Source of the DNA: Deinandra increscens subsp. villosa
Lineage: Eukaryota; Streptophyta; Magnoliopsida; Asterales; Asteraceae
Assembly: GCA_039602395.1 (NCBI GenBank)
Contig: JBCNJP010000029.1
Coordinates: 160,944-224,943, forward strand
DNA length: 64,000 bases
Direction: 5' to 3'
Both the position numbers and the translations under genes were made by a program. Under the pieces are notes generated by a model. The model had not been told where the DNA came from. It made no database searches and saw only the letters and a list, made by a program, of their open reading frames with translations. Below are positions 48,204 through 59,966 of this stretch, in pieces (the first letter of the stretch is position 1; each line of letters begins with the position of its first letter).

Positions 48204-49863
48204 CTTGTGTATTGTTCTTTGACTCATTACTTACTTAGAGATTATCTCTAATTATTTGACTTTTTTGCTTATACGCCATTAAATGACTTGCCACGTAGGC
48301 CAAACCTAACACATTTCTAAACATCACGCAGTTTATATCATTGTAGCAAATATGAGTCGTTAACAAACTAGGTAACATAAAATAAATGTTACCTCGTGAA
48401 CTTTAACCATTACTACCCGGTTTTCGTCTGCTTCTTCCACTTGGTTACCTACTAAGGTTATCACCCATGTTAGGTTTATATCACAAATTATCAATATACA
48501 AGCAATTCAACTTGTTTGCTCATACTAGTATTTTTTTAAACATGATTTCTTGTGCAGCATTTTTCAGCAATGCTGCTGTAACGGTCCATTTTGACCATTA
48601 TATAAATTTTTCCAGCATTCCATGTTCAAACATGGAACGTAGTAGACTGAAAGACCTTTCCAGGAATATATGGTACACCTTCTAACGATTTTTCTATGAT
48701 TTTATACAATTTTTCTAAAAAAGGACAGCAACCATTTTTCTTTCCAAACAGCATGCTGGGAAATTAAATGGCCATATTAGCATGTCTTTTTGACCCATTA
48801 TAAGTCAGAATCAGTTTCTAGTGTTCAAACACGAAACATAGTATTCACAACAAGCTTTTCGACCGTATATTATACAACCCAAACGGACATACGAGTGATC
48901 TTATACAACACTTTCAAAATAGCCCCACAACTAAATTTTTTTTATGGTTTTACATAATTCCATTTAACACATTATATAAGCATGGATTTCACATTAGTCC
49001 ATATTCACATATTTGGAACTTAAATTTGTTTAATACATTAAGGCCTCATGTTTAGCATTCATAAACATCCATTTGCTAATCACTAGCTCATTCGGACATT
49101 TCATCGAGCACTTGGTGCGCATCAACATGATATCATAATTTCAACCTACTTTGATTTAGGTTTAATTTCCATAACTTGCATATCAAGGTTTTACAACAAT
49201 GTTTCACCTTATCATGCATCAATTAACTAATACAAGTAAACAAACACATGAAATTTTAGTAACTAACAACATGGAATCCAAACACTTAACCTCCCATGGC
49301 TTAAATTTCGTAGCCTAGAGTTCACCCCACCAAAACTTGGTGTTTAAGCTACAAATTCAAGCATTCATAGGTCTATAACACCATATAAACATTATAGAAC
49401 ACAATGGACCTAAAATCACAGTTTTAAAGCATCCAATTTGGTCAAAATTTCGGACCCTAAGCATGCATGGAGATGGGGTTTACTTACTTGACAACCTTCA
49501 ATAGCATAATGATGATAAAAATTCATAATATTCAACTTCTATCCATCAAAATCGCAGCTAATGGCCCTCCCATTGAGAGAAATCAATTTAGGGCATGTAA
49601 GAGGGGTGGGGGTCGATCTCCTGGAGCATCTCACGATCTCCCCCCTTTTCCATATGTTTTACTTATAATTTATTTCAATATTTGCACTATTGGCCCTTTA
49701 AGTATCATGCTTATTTACCATTTAACATACACTTGTATTTACAAAGTGAACCCACAACTTCACCTAAGTATCATGTTGACACATGAACTAGATTGTAACT
49801 TATCCCAACATGCCTCAAAATCTATAGAAATTTCTCATATGAAAATCGGGATGTTACAGATAG

Positions 49864-50721
49864 CCGCTTTACCTATGACTTCTGGAAAAATTTGAACAAG
49901 GCCATGTGCACTCGACTTGACGTGAGTACGGCCTATCACCAGCAAACTGATGGCAAAGTGAGCGAATGATTCAAACCCTCGAGGACATGTTACGTGCATG
50001 TGTCATTGACTTTGGTAACAATTGGGATGATCATTTACCCTTGTGTGAATTTTCATACAACAGGTACCATACCAGTATTCAATGTGCACCATTTGAAGCA
50101 CTTTATGGGAGAAAGTGTCGATCACCAATCTACTGGTTTGAAGTTGGTGACAGCCAACTGATAGACCCGAAAGTTGTAATCGAAACAACCGAACAAATCT
50201 CTTAAATTCGAAACCGTCTGAAGGATGCCCGCAATCATCAGAAGAGCTATGTAGATAATCGTTGGAAGCCTCTATCATTCGAGAAAGGAGACGAGGTTAT
50301 GCTAAAAGTATCACCATGGAAAGGCGTGATTCGTTTTGGTAAGCGTGGTAAGTTGAACCCCCGGTACATAGGACCATTCGAAATCATTGAAACAATCAGA
50401 CCCGCCGCGTACAGGTTACTGTTACCAGACGAGCTTAGCAACGTTCACAATGTCTTCCATGTTTGCAATTTGAAGAAGTGCCTTGCCGAAAAATCCATCG
50501 TTATCCCTCTTGATGAAATTCACCTCGATGAAACGCTGCAGTTCGTGGAAGAACCTGCTGAGAATGTAGACCGCGCCGTCAAGAAATTAAAGCGTAGTCG
50601 AAATACCTCTTGTCAAAGTTCGTTGGAACTCTCTCTGTGGTTCTGAATTCACCTGGGAACGCGAAGATCAGTTTCGCGCCAAGTACCCTCATCTCTTTCC
50701 CGCAGCAGTCGTCCAACCATA
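49864..50721 (+). pseudogene. Gypsy pol, part B: integrase C-terminal half
   Basis: Continues the integrase after the insertion. It starts RFTYDFWKNLNKAM, then STAYHQQTDG. A frame change of one base near 49957 precedes TLEDMLRACVIDF and FEALYGRKCRSP. An in-frame TAA lies at 50203-50205, then GDEVMLKVSPWKG, NPRYIGPFEI and HNVFHVCNLKKCL. A second frame change near 50600 leads into EFTWERED and KYPHLFP, ending at 50719-50721. The tail looks like the degenerate chromodomain region of chromovirus integrases, which guides insertion to heterochromatin. It is dead because of at least two frameshifts, a stop and the insertion. Confidence 0.88.
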
Positions 50722-50744
50722 GTGTCAAGCTGAATTTCGGGACG

Positions 50745-50767
50745 AAATTCTCCCAACTTGGGGAGTA
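50745..50767 (+). other. Polypurine region before the 3' LTR
   Basis: GACGAAATTCTCCCAACTTGGGGAGTA precedes the LTR start; CTTGGGGAGTA is the likely plus-strand primer tract. It follows the end of integrase coding by about 25 bases. Confidence 0.55.
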
Positions 50768-53700
50768 TGTGACATCCCGTAAGTTTCCGACAACCTAAAC
50801 GATAATATATATACCTATGTGCTAACTATGTTACGTATCTATTTACTTGCAACATGCTAAACATTACTATTCTTACACTTTTACATGCAACGTAGTCATA
50901 GTCTTGGCATAGCCTTGAATGAATATACAAACGAATCATGAATTTAATGACTTTTTACACGGAATAGTCGCTGGAATTTTAATAATAAGAAAGAGCGACT
51001 AACCGAACACGTTAACTGTTTTCTGTCACCTTTGCAATAAAATAAATAACTCATGATCCATCATCTTGGGATCTTATACTGTTTTATTTTCGTTGTACAT
51101 ATGATTTTAAATTATCATTATTACGTATAACATTTACACTTTATTCGTGAAACTGTTTTATTGCGAGAAAATAACAAACATATTTATTTACGAAACAAGT
51201 TATAATAATAGTAGCATGACACAATACACATTAGACACCAATATCGTAATCAAGACTTGTGATCCGATTCCTACGTAAACGTCAATTTATTTTACGTCTA
51301 AACCAATTGCGAACAACCTCGCTATCATTCGCGAGAAAAATCATTTCCATACATAACGTGCATAATGTCCATGCAACCCGTCACCTTCGTGTTTTAAACC
51401 CATGCAAACGATAACCATCTCGAACAAAACCGATCGTTATTATTTATATTTTTAACCTGTTTTATTTCCTTTACATTGCACAAACAAAAATCGGATTGTT
51501 TTAATTATCTCACGTCCCAATAACCATCTGATTCAAACCCGGTTTTCCCTTACCCTTTTTTGTTGCTCAACCCGGTCCCCTGTCACCCGGCTTGGTCACG
51601 GTTCGAACCCGCGACCCTTTTCTTCCCTTCTCCCTTTTCTTTTCTCGCGAACCGGCTCGATCACGGGATCGAACCCGTGTCCCTTCTTTTTCTCGGCAGG
51701 CTAGCGAACCAAACCACCACCGCCCTCCTTCTTTTTTACTTGAAATATCTAACATTTTCCCAAGTATTTTGTTGCTTATGTTGACATTCCCTTGATGCCA
51801 TTCACATCAAAACCAACACCTTACACACCCTATGACTACATAGGGAAGAATTGTCTCCACAAAACACCAAATCTATTACCTATTGGTCCAACAATTCCCT
51901 CCAACATTCTCCCTTTCCCTCTCCTTATTGTGGACCGAATCCTACCCCCCTCTCTTTCTTTTTTTTTCGGCTAAACCAACCCACACACACACAACTCTTA
52001 AACACTTGTCAAACTTAAGTGATTATGATCAATGCACACCCAAACATCCCTCCCTTCTCTCTCTCGGTTCTCTTGACCGACCCCCATACATAAACACTTA
52101 CCAAACACCCTCTCTTTTCCTAGTACACGTCATATATAATCATCCTTATTAACCCTATCCCCCATTTACCACACTTAACCTTCACGAAAACTTTCTTGCT
52201 CTCTCTCCCTTTCCAACCGTCCACCCTTTCTCTCTCTACTCTCTCTCTAAACTTTCAAGCAAACCAACACTTTCCTTGGAGATTCTAAGGTGCTAGGAAG
52301 CAAGAGGAGTCAAGAATCATCACCATCATCACCATTTTCATCTCTCATCACCTCCTAGTGAGTTTTAACCTTAACTTTTCTTAGTGAAATCATGTTCTAG
52401 TTCATATTTCTAGTTTCCTTTCATGTCTAGATCAATCCAATAACAAGTCTTGACATACATTGGTGCCTAAACTCATTTTAGGGTCATAAAAGCTTACTTT
52501 CAATTAACTATATCTATGTTCACATGTGTAGAAAACTATTATCTACTTATGTTAGTGATTACCTTGCCATATTATGTATAACACTTAGTATGTTGAAGTT
52601 ATTACACATATCTTTGCTTAGAAACCAAAATGAGTAGTTTACTTTGAACATAATGTGTATTTTGTAGCCTAGTTGTGATTTTGGACCCATTGATGCCTAT
52701 GAAACGTTTTTGAACTCATAACATAGTCAAAATATGTTATTTTGAACATTAGGGAGTTTACTTGGACTTAAAACCACCATATGAACTTTTTATCACCAAA
52801 AGTACACTTTAAAACACTAGAAATATACATTTAATTACTGATCTGTTTTGACCAGAAACTTAGGACCTTAAAACAGAAAGTTTTGATGCTTAAAATGTTT
52901 CTAAAACATAGCCAAACTATCCCTTAACAAAATACTTGAATTTGGACACAAACCGGGACTAAAACCAACACCCGACGGACCTGGAATGTCATTTATGTGA
53001 AAACATGAAAATATGGTCAAAATGAACTTAAGGAAGTGTTTTTAATGAAAAAGTGTGTTTACAAACATTTATGGTGAATTTGGGACCTAACTGTGTCATG
53101 AAACGGGCAAACAGGACCAAAACGGCAAAACCGGCTCAAAACCGACAAAACCGGCAAAACTGTGAAAACCGACATATGGGAACTTTTATTCCTAGATTTT
53201 GGACATAATAATCATATTTTTATCATCCAAATTGATTTCTGAAAAAAAAACGAATAAATAACGCGTATTCGATAACTATCGCGGAAACGCTCAATTTTGA
53301 CTATTATGTCAAATTAACCCAAATTTGCTATGAAAATCTACTATTTTAGTACAATATTTATTTCTACAAATATTTATCAGCCTTAATTTTTGGGAATTTT
53401 TACATATTATATTTAACTAAAATATATATTTTACCTAATTTCCAAATAAACGTACAAACGGACACTTCCACCTTGGCTTTCCAAATCATTTGAACCCTAA
53501 GGCTACCATGACGTCAAGACTTGACCAACCTAATTGGAGTGACTTAGATGTCAATCCAATTATCTTAAATTAAATGTCTTATAATTATTTAGGACAGCAT
53601 TTCCGGTTAACTACATCATCAATTCCGATCATTAAACATGTGAGTTTTTCACGACCCCTTTTCTCTTTAACTGTTTTCAATTACTTGGGGAAGAATTCAT

Positions 53701-54526
53701 ATTACTTTTACTATGCTAGACAATTAGACATTGTTAACTTATCTGTTACATGTGCCTTTCGGTTGTCCACACCTATTATTCCATGTTTATTCATGTTCTA
53801 GCCAAACCCCTCTATTAACTGAATCCGATTAATTATATGAAACAGTAACGTTTGAATATATCTATTGGGTTAACGCCCCGGCTCTGATTTGGTCGTTCCA
53901 ATCATGACTCCGTTTTATTAGTCAAAGGGTACAAACTGTTATGTCTTGTATTTGCGGTATCAACTGGACAAAAGAACCAAGAGTGGGTAGTCAATCAGTT
54001 TCGGATTTCAAGGTATATGGTAACATTTCAACAAGTTTTAACTGATTTTGTCAACGAATAGTATAAACTGTTTTCACAACAACTTTTGTACCATTTTTAC
54101 TGCTGGCAACTTTAAACCTGTGAAACTCACCATCAAAATTATTTGTTGACCGTTTTCTTATATGAATTCTCAGGTACTTAACTTTACTGCTGTTATCTGC
54201 CTGGACCTGCATGATGATTGTTGCATTTTAGGAACTTTGAATAAATTTTGGAGTATGGTAGTAGTCGTTCGAGATTTTCTTGGCATAACACATGACGGTG
54301 TCATGTCCTAAAAATCTTTTGAAAACTAATGTTTTATAAACTTAAAACAATTTGTGTTACTCATTACTTATATTCCCATGCGTAATGAGGTGAAAACTCC
54401 AAATTTACTCCAAACAAAATATCACTTTCAAACGGCTCTAATTGTTGAATCATCCAGAGTACGTTCTTGTCCTTGATTGTGATAACGCTGGTTCACATCC
54501 CGACATGAATCTTATAGGGTGTGACA
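50768..54526 (+). repeat. 3' LTR of the Gypsy element, about 3.76 kb
   Basis: Starts TGTGACATCCCG just after the purine tract and ends AGGGTGTGACA. It contains two minus-strand tRNA-like modules (51570-51730), a CT-rich leader-like block (52190-52260) and the shared stem-loop (53868-53885). The 5' LTR and most of the internal region are missing from this copy, so no target duplication can be checked; GTATG follows the right end. Confidence 0.8.
51570..51730 (-). other. Two tRNA-like B-box modules in the 3' LTR
   Basis: On the minus strand GGGTCGCGGGTTCGAACCGTG (51592-51612) and ACACGGGTTCGATCCCGTG (51662-51680) carry near-consensus B-boxes (GGTTCGA). The second is preceded on its strand by GGTTTGGTTCGCTAGCC, an A-box-like segment about 30 bases away. 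Both are antisense to the LTR. Confidence 0.5.
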
Positions 54527-55004
54527 GTATGACTGGTCAGCGAACCAAGCTGCCAACGGATCATTGGTTCGTGACTCGGTTAGTTGACACATTAACTCAC
54601 TTCTAGCCCTAATCTAGATACAACACACGAGACACATATTTATACTCTAGTAAACTCCCCCTTAACGTGTGATGTATCTATTACTTCAACTTCAAGTCTT
54701 CAAGCATCCATTCAAAATTGTGGAAATAGATCTTCAACTTGTAATCTGATGTTAGTTGAAGAGCTTGCATGACATGAACATAATTTTGTCATCTGGACCA
54801 CTTAAGAATAATTTTTCAATACTCCCCATTTCTCTATGCTTGTGAGTGAACACAATAACCTGCGATTTCAAAAGACACGATTTTGTATTCTCTATGTCAA
54901 CATAAGTTAACCTTGGGTTTATTTGTTATGTAAGACTATAGAACTGTAATAAAAGTGAGCATTAATACATAAGATACATGGCCTTTCGAGCTCATAAGAA
55001 TCAA
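54527..55004 (-). mobile_element. Copia-type 3' end fragment (purine tract and partial LTR)
   Basis: On the minus strand AAGGGGGAG (about 54650) is followed by TTTACTAGAG and TATAAATA (54636-54643). This resembles a Copia purine tract and the U3 start of its LTR, cut off at 54527 by the Gypsy LTR. The upstream side (54660-54960) shows no clear pol residues. This is a tentative assignment. Confidence 0.35.
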
Positions 55005-57116
55005 TCTACCCTACTTAATCTACCCTACTTAATAAAGCTGAATTCTGGTGAGTCCTTCCTTACTATGCCACCACGTGGCTTCTCTTTTTTCTTTGCTTAT
55101 TATGGACACGTGGCTCAGGTCATTCTCCTCTCCCCTCGATTCTCTCACCTTCCGTTTCATTTTCTCACTCTCCGCCCGTTTCCCAGAATTAGGTCGTTGT
55201 GTCTCATCTCCTCCCCCATCGATCCTTCTGACCCTAACTGAGTACATGGAACATCTGCTTTCTATTAAAGCCGTTGAAGCTTTTCGGTTCCATCACTTCA
55301 TCACACCAAGAATGCCTTCGACCAATTCGGCATATCAATCAATCGATGGATGTTTAGGTCGCCCAAGATAAATGACAGTACCAACGCCCCAGTTCTTCTC
55401 CATTCGTCACTACACCGCTCGCTCTTTGGTTGCAACTTTCCTTCCCTGTCTGTCTGCGATTGTATTCCAGGTATGCTCCCAATTACAACTTGCTAATTGA
55501 TATCACATTATTTAATAGAAATGTTTTAGGTTATTTACACCATCCCACCTGACGTCTCTGTTCTATATCTTTCAAAGACATTTAATTTCTTAATTTCTTA
55601 TATACTTCCATACCATGTGTTTGACGAATGTCCTTAATAAATAGGATTATATATACTTATTTTATGCCTACTTATCTTGCAAGAAGATCAAAGTTTCATT
55701 GTGCATATTTGGTGTTCGATGAAATGCCTCAAAGACACATTTGCTTTTGATGTTTTTCCAATCATGTTTGTTTTGATTGTACATATTTATAGGATACATT
55801 ATTAGATCAGATTCAAATATGCACTCAATGATAAAGCTATGAATATGGTTCTTAGAAAAATATAAAAAATCTTTATTAGTTCATGAACAATGAAACTATT
55901 ATATACCAACTTGTGTATAATTGTTGATTTACTAATAGTCAATCTGGTCAGAGATAGAATGTGGTAAGATCTTCAGTCTGATTTTCACTTTTGTATGATT
56001 GTACACTCTTTTGGCCAGTCTTTGCAAAGGGTATAAACAAATGGATTTTATTCCTATAGTTAATTAGATCAATATGTAGATACCATAAATCCGTATACTG
56101 TTTTTGAAATGTATTGGTGTACACTAAGTTTCGAATTCTCATATTTATTTTACCTGCAAAAGTTATAACTATAATAACCTTTCAACAACCCTTCACAATT
56201 TCTATACATTTACTCTTACTTAGTGGACCAAAAAAAGCCTAAACAGTTGAAGGAAACAAGCATTGAATATAATAGCAAATGTATATCACTGAGATCAATG
56301 TTATGTACACGAAATTAAAAAAGGAAAACATTCAAAATGGAATGCATACTTACTAAGGAGTTTAAAGCTTGAATAATGTATGTATATATACTGCTTTTTA
56401 GTATTTGCCAATTTTTAAGCATTTTTTTCAATGCTGTGTGATTTTTTTACCTAGGCAGAGGCCACTTGGAACAAAGTTCCAAATCATGTATTAAAATGTT
56501 TAAACCTGATTTTCAACTATAAATCTAATACAAGACGATTTGCTTTGATCTAGAAGAGTTATCGATTTATATTAAACCATCAGTTCATAACCAAAACTCC
56601 TTTGTAATCTACTAACCGGTTTGAAACCCCTGGTTTGGATTGATTCGTAATCATATTTAAGCGGTGTAATAACATTGGTTTTTAACCGGTTTAATAACAT
56701 GTACCGTTACTGAAATAAGTTTTTTTACATGTACATAACAATAATAAACCAAAATATCTCCATCATCACGTATGGGCAACACAATTAATTTGACACCACA
56801 ACATCAAGTGCTAAAAGTCTTAAAAGGTTGTGAGGATAAAACCATAAAACAATGAGCTAAAAATTATTCATATAATCTTCATTCCAAGTTAAGCAGCTCA
56901 TATAGTATATCATAATTAAAAAAGAATGCAAGTACATCGGTCTTCATGTTGATAGATAAGAAAAAAAATAGTTTTTAAGTTTGCTAAACTGAGCAAAGCC
57001 ATGTGAAGCCTCATGAGTAGGCCCCTAAAATTGAAAATGGAATGCATACTTACTAAGGAGGTTAAAGCTTGAATAATGTATGTATATATCCTGCTTTATA
57101 GTATTTGCCAATGCTG

Positions 57117-58078
57117 GGAGGAGATCAAAGCCACTCCGGGAAACGGACAATCCATTTTGTTTTGGCATGACTTATGGCTATCACACACAAACTTGAAATC
57201 CTTGTTCCCGGAACTATACTGCCTTGAGAAATCCAGATCCTGCACAGTTGGAGATAGGGTCCTGATCACTTCAGGCAGTCCAACCCCAAACTGGCATTGG
57301 AAATCACCTCCCTCCTCTTCGGCGGAACTGAACTCCCTATCCCAATTATCCACCTTGATAACCTCTTCCAACTTCTCCCCTGGTGCTGATCGTTGGGTCT
57401 GGTTAGGCTGTAACAGCCTTCTCTTCTCCACCGGCAGTGTTAGAAAAAGGATTGAACTTTCTATCGAGGAGTTCACCTACAATCATCATTGGTCAAATTG
57501 GATCCCGAAGAAGGTTGATATATTTGTTTGGAAGGCTGCCTTAAACAGGATTCCGGTAAAAAACGAACTCCTGAAACGAGGTGTTCCAATTCAATGTCCC
57601 TCGTGCATATGGTGTGCTGCTGACCCTGAAACAACCTCTCATCTGCTTTTCGAGTGCACAACAGCAGTTAAGACCTGGGAACTCATCGTAGATTGGACGA
57701 AACTCCATATTATCTCTCCCACCTCTTTCGATCAGGCATATTCCCAGGCCTCTTCGTCAGGTCCTGCAACTAAGCTCAGCAAAATACTAAATACTTTAGT
57801 TGCAGCAACGACTTGGGAGCTTTGGAGGGTCAGAAATGCCAAAGAATTCGAAGGTCGGAATACGCACCCAGGAAGAATTTTGGAGGAAATCAAATCCACC
57901 ACCTTTCTTTGGTTATCAAATCGTGCTAAAAATCTAGACTTAGAGTGGGATAGTTGGCTTCGTGATGCCTTGTATTGGATGTAATTTCTTACTTTTGTTC
58001 TGCCCCTGTAACAATGTTCTAAAACTAGCTGCTTGCTGGTTTTTCCAATAAATATATTTCTGCTGCTGTTCAAAAAAA
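57117..58078 (+). mobile_element. 5'-truncated LINE insertion with 14-bp TSD
   Basis: Bounded by ATTTGCCAATGCTG at 57103-57116 and 58079-58092 and ending in an A8 tail. Coding from 57117 to 57984 gives the C-terminal region of a plant LINE ORF2: GNGQSILFWHDLWL, then WIPKKVDIFVWKAALNRIP, and the zinc-type zf-RVT motif (CPSCIWC, TSHLLFEC). It ends at a TAA near 57982. The frame is open throughout 289 codons, so the insertion is recent or lightly mutated. Reverse transcriptase core and endonuclease are absent, so it cannot move by itself. Confidence 0.92.
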
Positions 58079-58277
58079 ATTTGCCAATGCTGTGTGAATT
58101 TTTTTTCGTAGGCAAAGGCCACTTGGAACCAAGTGTATATTTTAAATTGTAATATTTTAAGTCTGATATAATTTTTAATATATACCAAGTGTATATATGA
58201 ATGTCTTATGCACTTGTATTATTCTTGGCTGCCCTGTAATAGCTCAACTGATGTACACCTTCTTGATTGTATCTCAG

Positions 58278-58564
58278 GTTCAAGGTGCAGGTGAGGGTGG
58301 AAGATACAACTGGGTTTGTGTTTCTCACTTTGTTCGATCGCGATGTGTCCAGGATAACACAGACAATAGCAAGGGTACTAACCATGAGCAGGTTAGAAGT
58401 TACATGATAGCTATCTCAAAGTTTAACTACTCCTGCTAACTCATTCTTGGTACATCGTGACATCAACTCTTATTTCATAGGTGGCTGAGCCAAGCAACCT
58501 TCCCGCGAAATTAAGCACGTTGCTAGAGAAGAAATTCGCATTTTTGATTGACATTAAGGATTAA
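58278..58564 (+). pseudogene. RPA70-like C-terminal exons carried by the Helitron
   Basis: Exon 58278-58374, with AG acceptor and GT donor, encodes KVQVRVEDTTGFVFLTLFD and RDVSRITQTIAR. This is the last oligonucleotide-binding fold of replication protein A large subunits, which binds single-stranded DNA. The next exon, 58481-58564, encodes VAEPSNLPAKLSTLLEKKFA and ends at TAA in FLIDIKD. RPA1-like genes are a common passenger of plant Helitrons, where they may assist rolling-circle replication. The N-terminal folds are not found and the zinc-binding region is absent, so this is a fragment. Confidence 0.7.
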
Positions 58565-58870
58565 AATTTCTGATGGAATAACCATATTTATGATATCTCA
58601 AAAATGACTGCTGACCTCGAGACCATGCACGAGCTGGAAATGTGGCTTGATACATATGAGGTGGAGAACCTTTTTAAGTTTTCACTAATACTTGAAAATA
58701 AAATAAGATCTACGAAATAAAAAAAAAATCAAGAACTGACATGTAGTGGCAGGAAAACGTGACTCTATTGTTCATTTTAATTGATGCACTAATTTCTTTT
58801 TAAAAAATAAGTTTATCCGATTGATGTACATCAACTACTTGGGATTGAAAATCGTCTATTGCTTTCTTTA

Positions 58871-59030
58871 CACTACAAAAAATTGTCATTACTGGCGACA
58901 AATATTGTCGCTATTAATGTCATATGTCGTCACTATAGGTATTAGCGGCGACATATCACCGTTTTTGTGTGGCCGCTATTTTCCCGCCGCTAATAAGCAA
59001 CTTGTCGCCGACACTAAAAGAAATCCGGTT
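58871..59030. mobile_element. CACTA-type MITE fragment
   Basis: CACTACAAAAAATTGTC begins a block of direct and inverted TGTCGC / GCGACA motifs (GGCGACAAATATTGTCGC), typical of a CACTA subterminal region. The expected right end TAGTG is not present; it stops near GACACTAAAAG. A single-ended remnant. Confidence 0.5.
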
Positions 59031-59460
59031 TTCTTAAATTAGTTTTTATATACCCGTTCACATAAATGTTTGTGGAAATGGTGCCAAAATCCATATTAGT
59101 TTTCCACCAGAATGCATGGTTTGGACACATTAATCAAGAAAAGATTTTTTAAAAACTGAATAGATTAGATCTGCTTCCCAAAAAAATTATACATACAAAA
59201 CTTTTACACTACTTCCTTGCTCATGTAAAAGCTTTAATTCGCTTTTATATAGTTTTCTATGTTCATTTAATCCTTAAATCTCACATAAACGACATCTTGC
59301 ATATTGTTTGCTACAAATACAGGTAAAACAATTAAAACCCCTTCAGTTTTTATGCCAACCAAGTGCCAAATTTTATGTCAGTTTCGTTCTATACATGAAT
59401 AGAGTACCGTGGCTATTTTCGCTTACTCGAGTCTATACTTTTAGGATTTTGCACCCACTG

Positions 59461-59752
59461 CACTTGCTGATGCCAGTGAACGAAGATAATTCCCGGCCAC
59501 TTGCTGATGCCAGTGAACGAAGATAATTCCCGGCCACTTGCGGTATCTTTCGTAATGACAATGAAAAAAAGCCATGATACAATCGCTTTTCAAAGTTGGG
59601 TTGTTTTTAAGAATCCAGTTTTCTCGCACAGTCAATTATATGTCGCCCTCTCCCAAGTCACAAGCCGAGAAGGGCTCAAAATTTTAATTCTGGATAACTT
59701 GGCAAACCAAACATCGAATGTTGTGTACAAAGAAGTGTTGAGAGGTTTATGA
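59461..59752 (+). pseudogene. PIF1-type (Helitron) helicase C-terminus
   Basis: The frame encodes LAVSFVMTMKKSHDT, then NPVFSHSQLYVALSQVTSRE and GLKILI, ending EVLRGL and TGA at 59750-59752. These match the last helicase motifs (V and VI region) of PIF1-like helicases, the 5'-to-3' DNA helicases fused to Rep in Helitron transposases. A 37-bp tandem duplication (59461-59497 and 59498-59534) breaks the frame just upstream. The ATPase core is missing. Together with the RPA exons on the same strand it identifies the surrounding block as Helitron. Confidence 0.75.
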
Positions 59753-59769
59753 AAAGGACCAACTTCGTC

Positions 59770-59956
59770 TCATCAAGTTATATCGCCGGCTAGGTTCTTA
59801 TTATTGGAGAGAGGGAGATTAAATGAATTGTGCACATCTTCCCAATAGGGATAGACAATCTATAAATAGACTAGATAGTTACAAACAGATACAAGAGAAT
59901 ACAACAAATACCAATAAGACCCTAAGTAAAAGTGTACAAAATAAATACAACTAATA
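59770..59956 (-). repeat. 3' LTR of the Copia element (approximate left border)
   Basis: The element reads on the minus strand. Directly after the pol stop lies a purine tract (TGAGGGGGGA), then TATTAGTTGTATTT, probably the LTR start with its TG changed to TA. A TATA-like box lies at 59861-59868. The left border is not marked by a target duplication I can verify, because the partner LTR is beyond the window. Confidence 0.5.
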
Positions 59957-59966
59957 TCCCCCCTCA
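59957..59966 (-). other. Polypurine tract of the Copia element
   Basis: On the minus strand TGAGGGGGGA; its TGA is also the stop codon of pol, so coding runs right up to the 3' LTR. Confidence 0.75.

Larger units (their letters stand above)
40203..49858 (-). mobile_element. Insertion in Gypsy integrase: solo LTR with nested elements
   Basis: Borders TGTAACACCTG and CGGGATGTTACA are flanked by GATAG (40198-40202 and 49859-49863). Reading the integrase across the duplication restores frame locally, proving the insertion. Removing a Helitron-like element (41933-45359) and a solo LTR (45685-48203) leaves about 3.7 kb with LTR character (CATTTGACCCGTTTAACCC-type phrases, no primer site or pol), so I read it as a solo LTR. 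Orientation is minus because TGTAACATCCCG is the typical 5' start. A poly(C) run lies at 42641-42653, inside the nested Helitron-like part. A tandem duplication of about 88 bp lies at 45521-45695. A stem-loop variant of the shared LTR module lies at 40921-40943. Confidence 0.75.
55005..59760 (+). mobile_element. Degenerate Helitron with RPA-like and helicase remnants
   Basis: A duplicated TCTACCCTACTTAA (55005 and 55019) preceded by A, followed by AATAAAGC, resembles a plant Helitron 5' end. Inside, in order, are a pyrimidine-rich leader (55120-55260), RPA70-like exons (58278-58564) and the C-terminal part of a PIF1-type helicase (59461-59752). RPA-like genes plus a Rep/helicase are the known cargo of autonomous plant Helitrons. 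Segment 56330-56500 is repeated at 57035-58140, with a LINE inserted in the second copy. The 3' hairpin end is not seen; a Copia element follows. Boundaries are uncertain. Confidence 0.6.
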
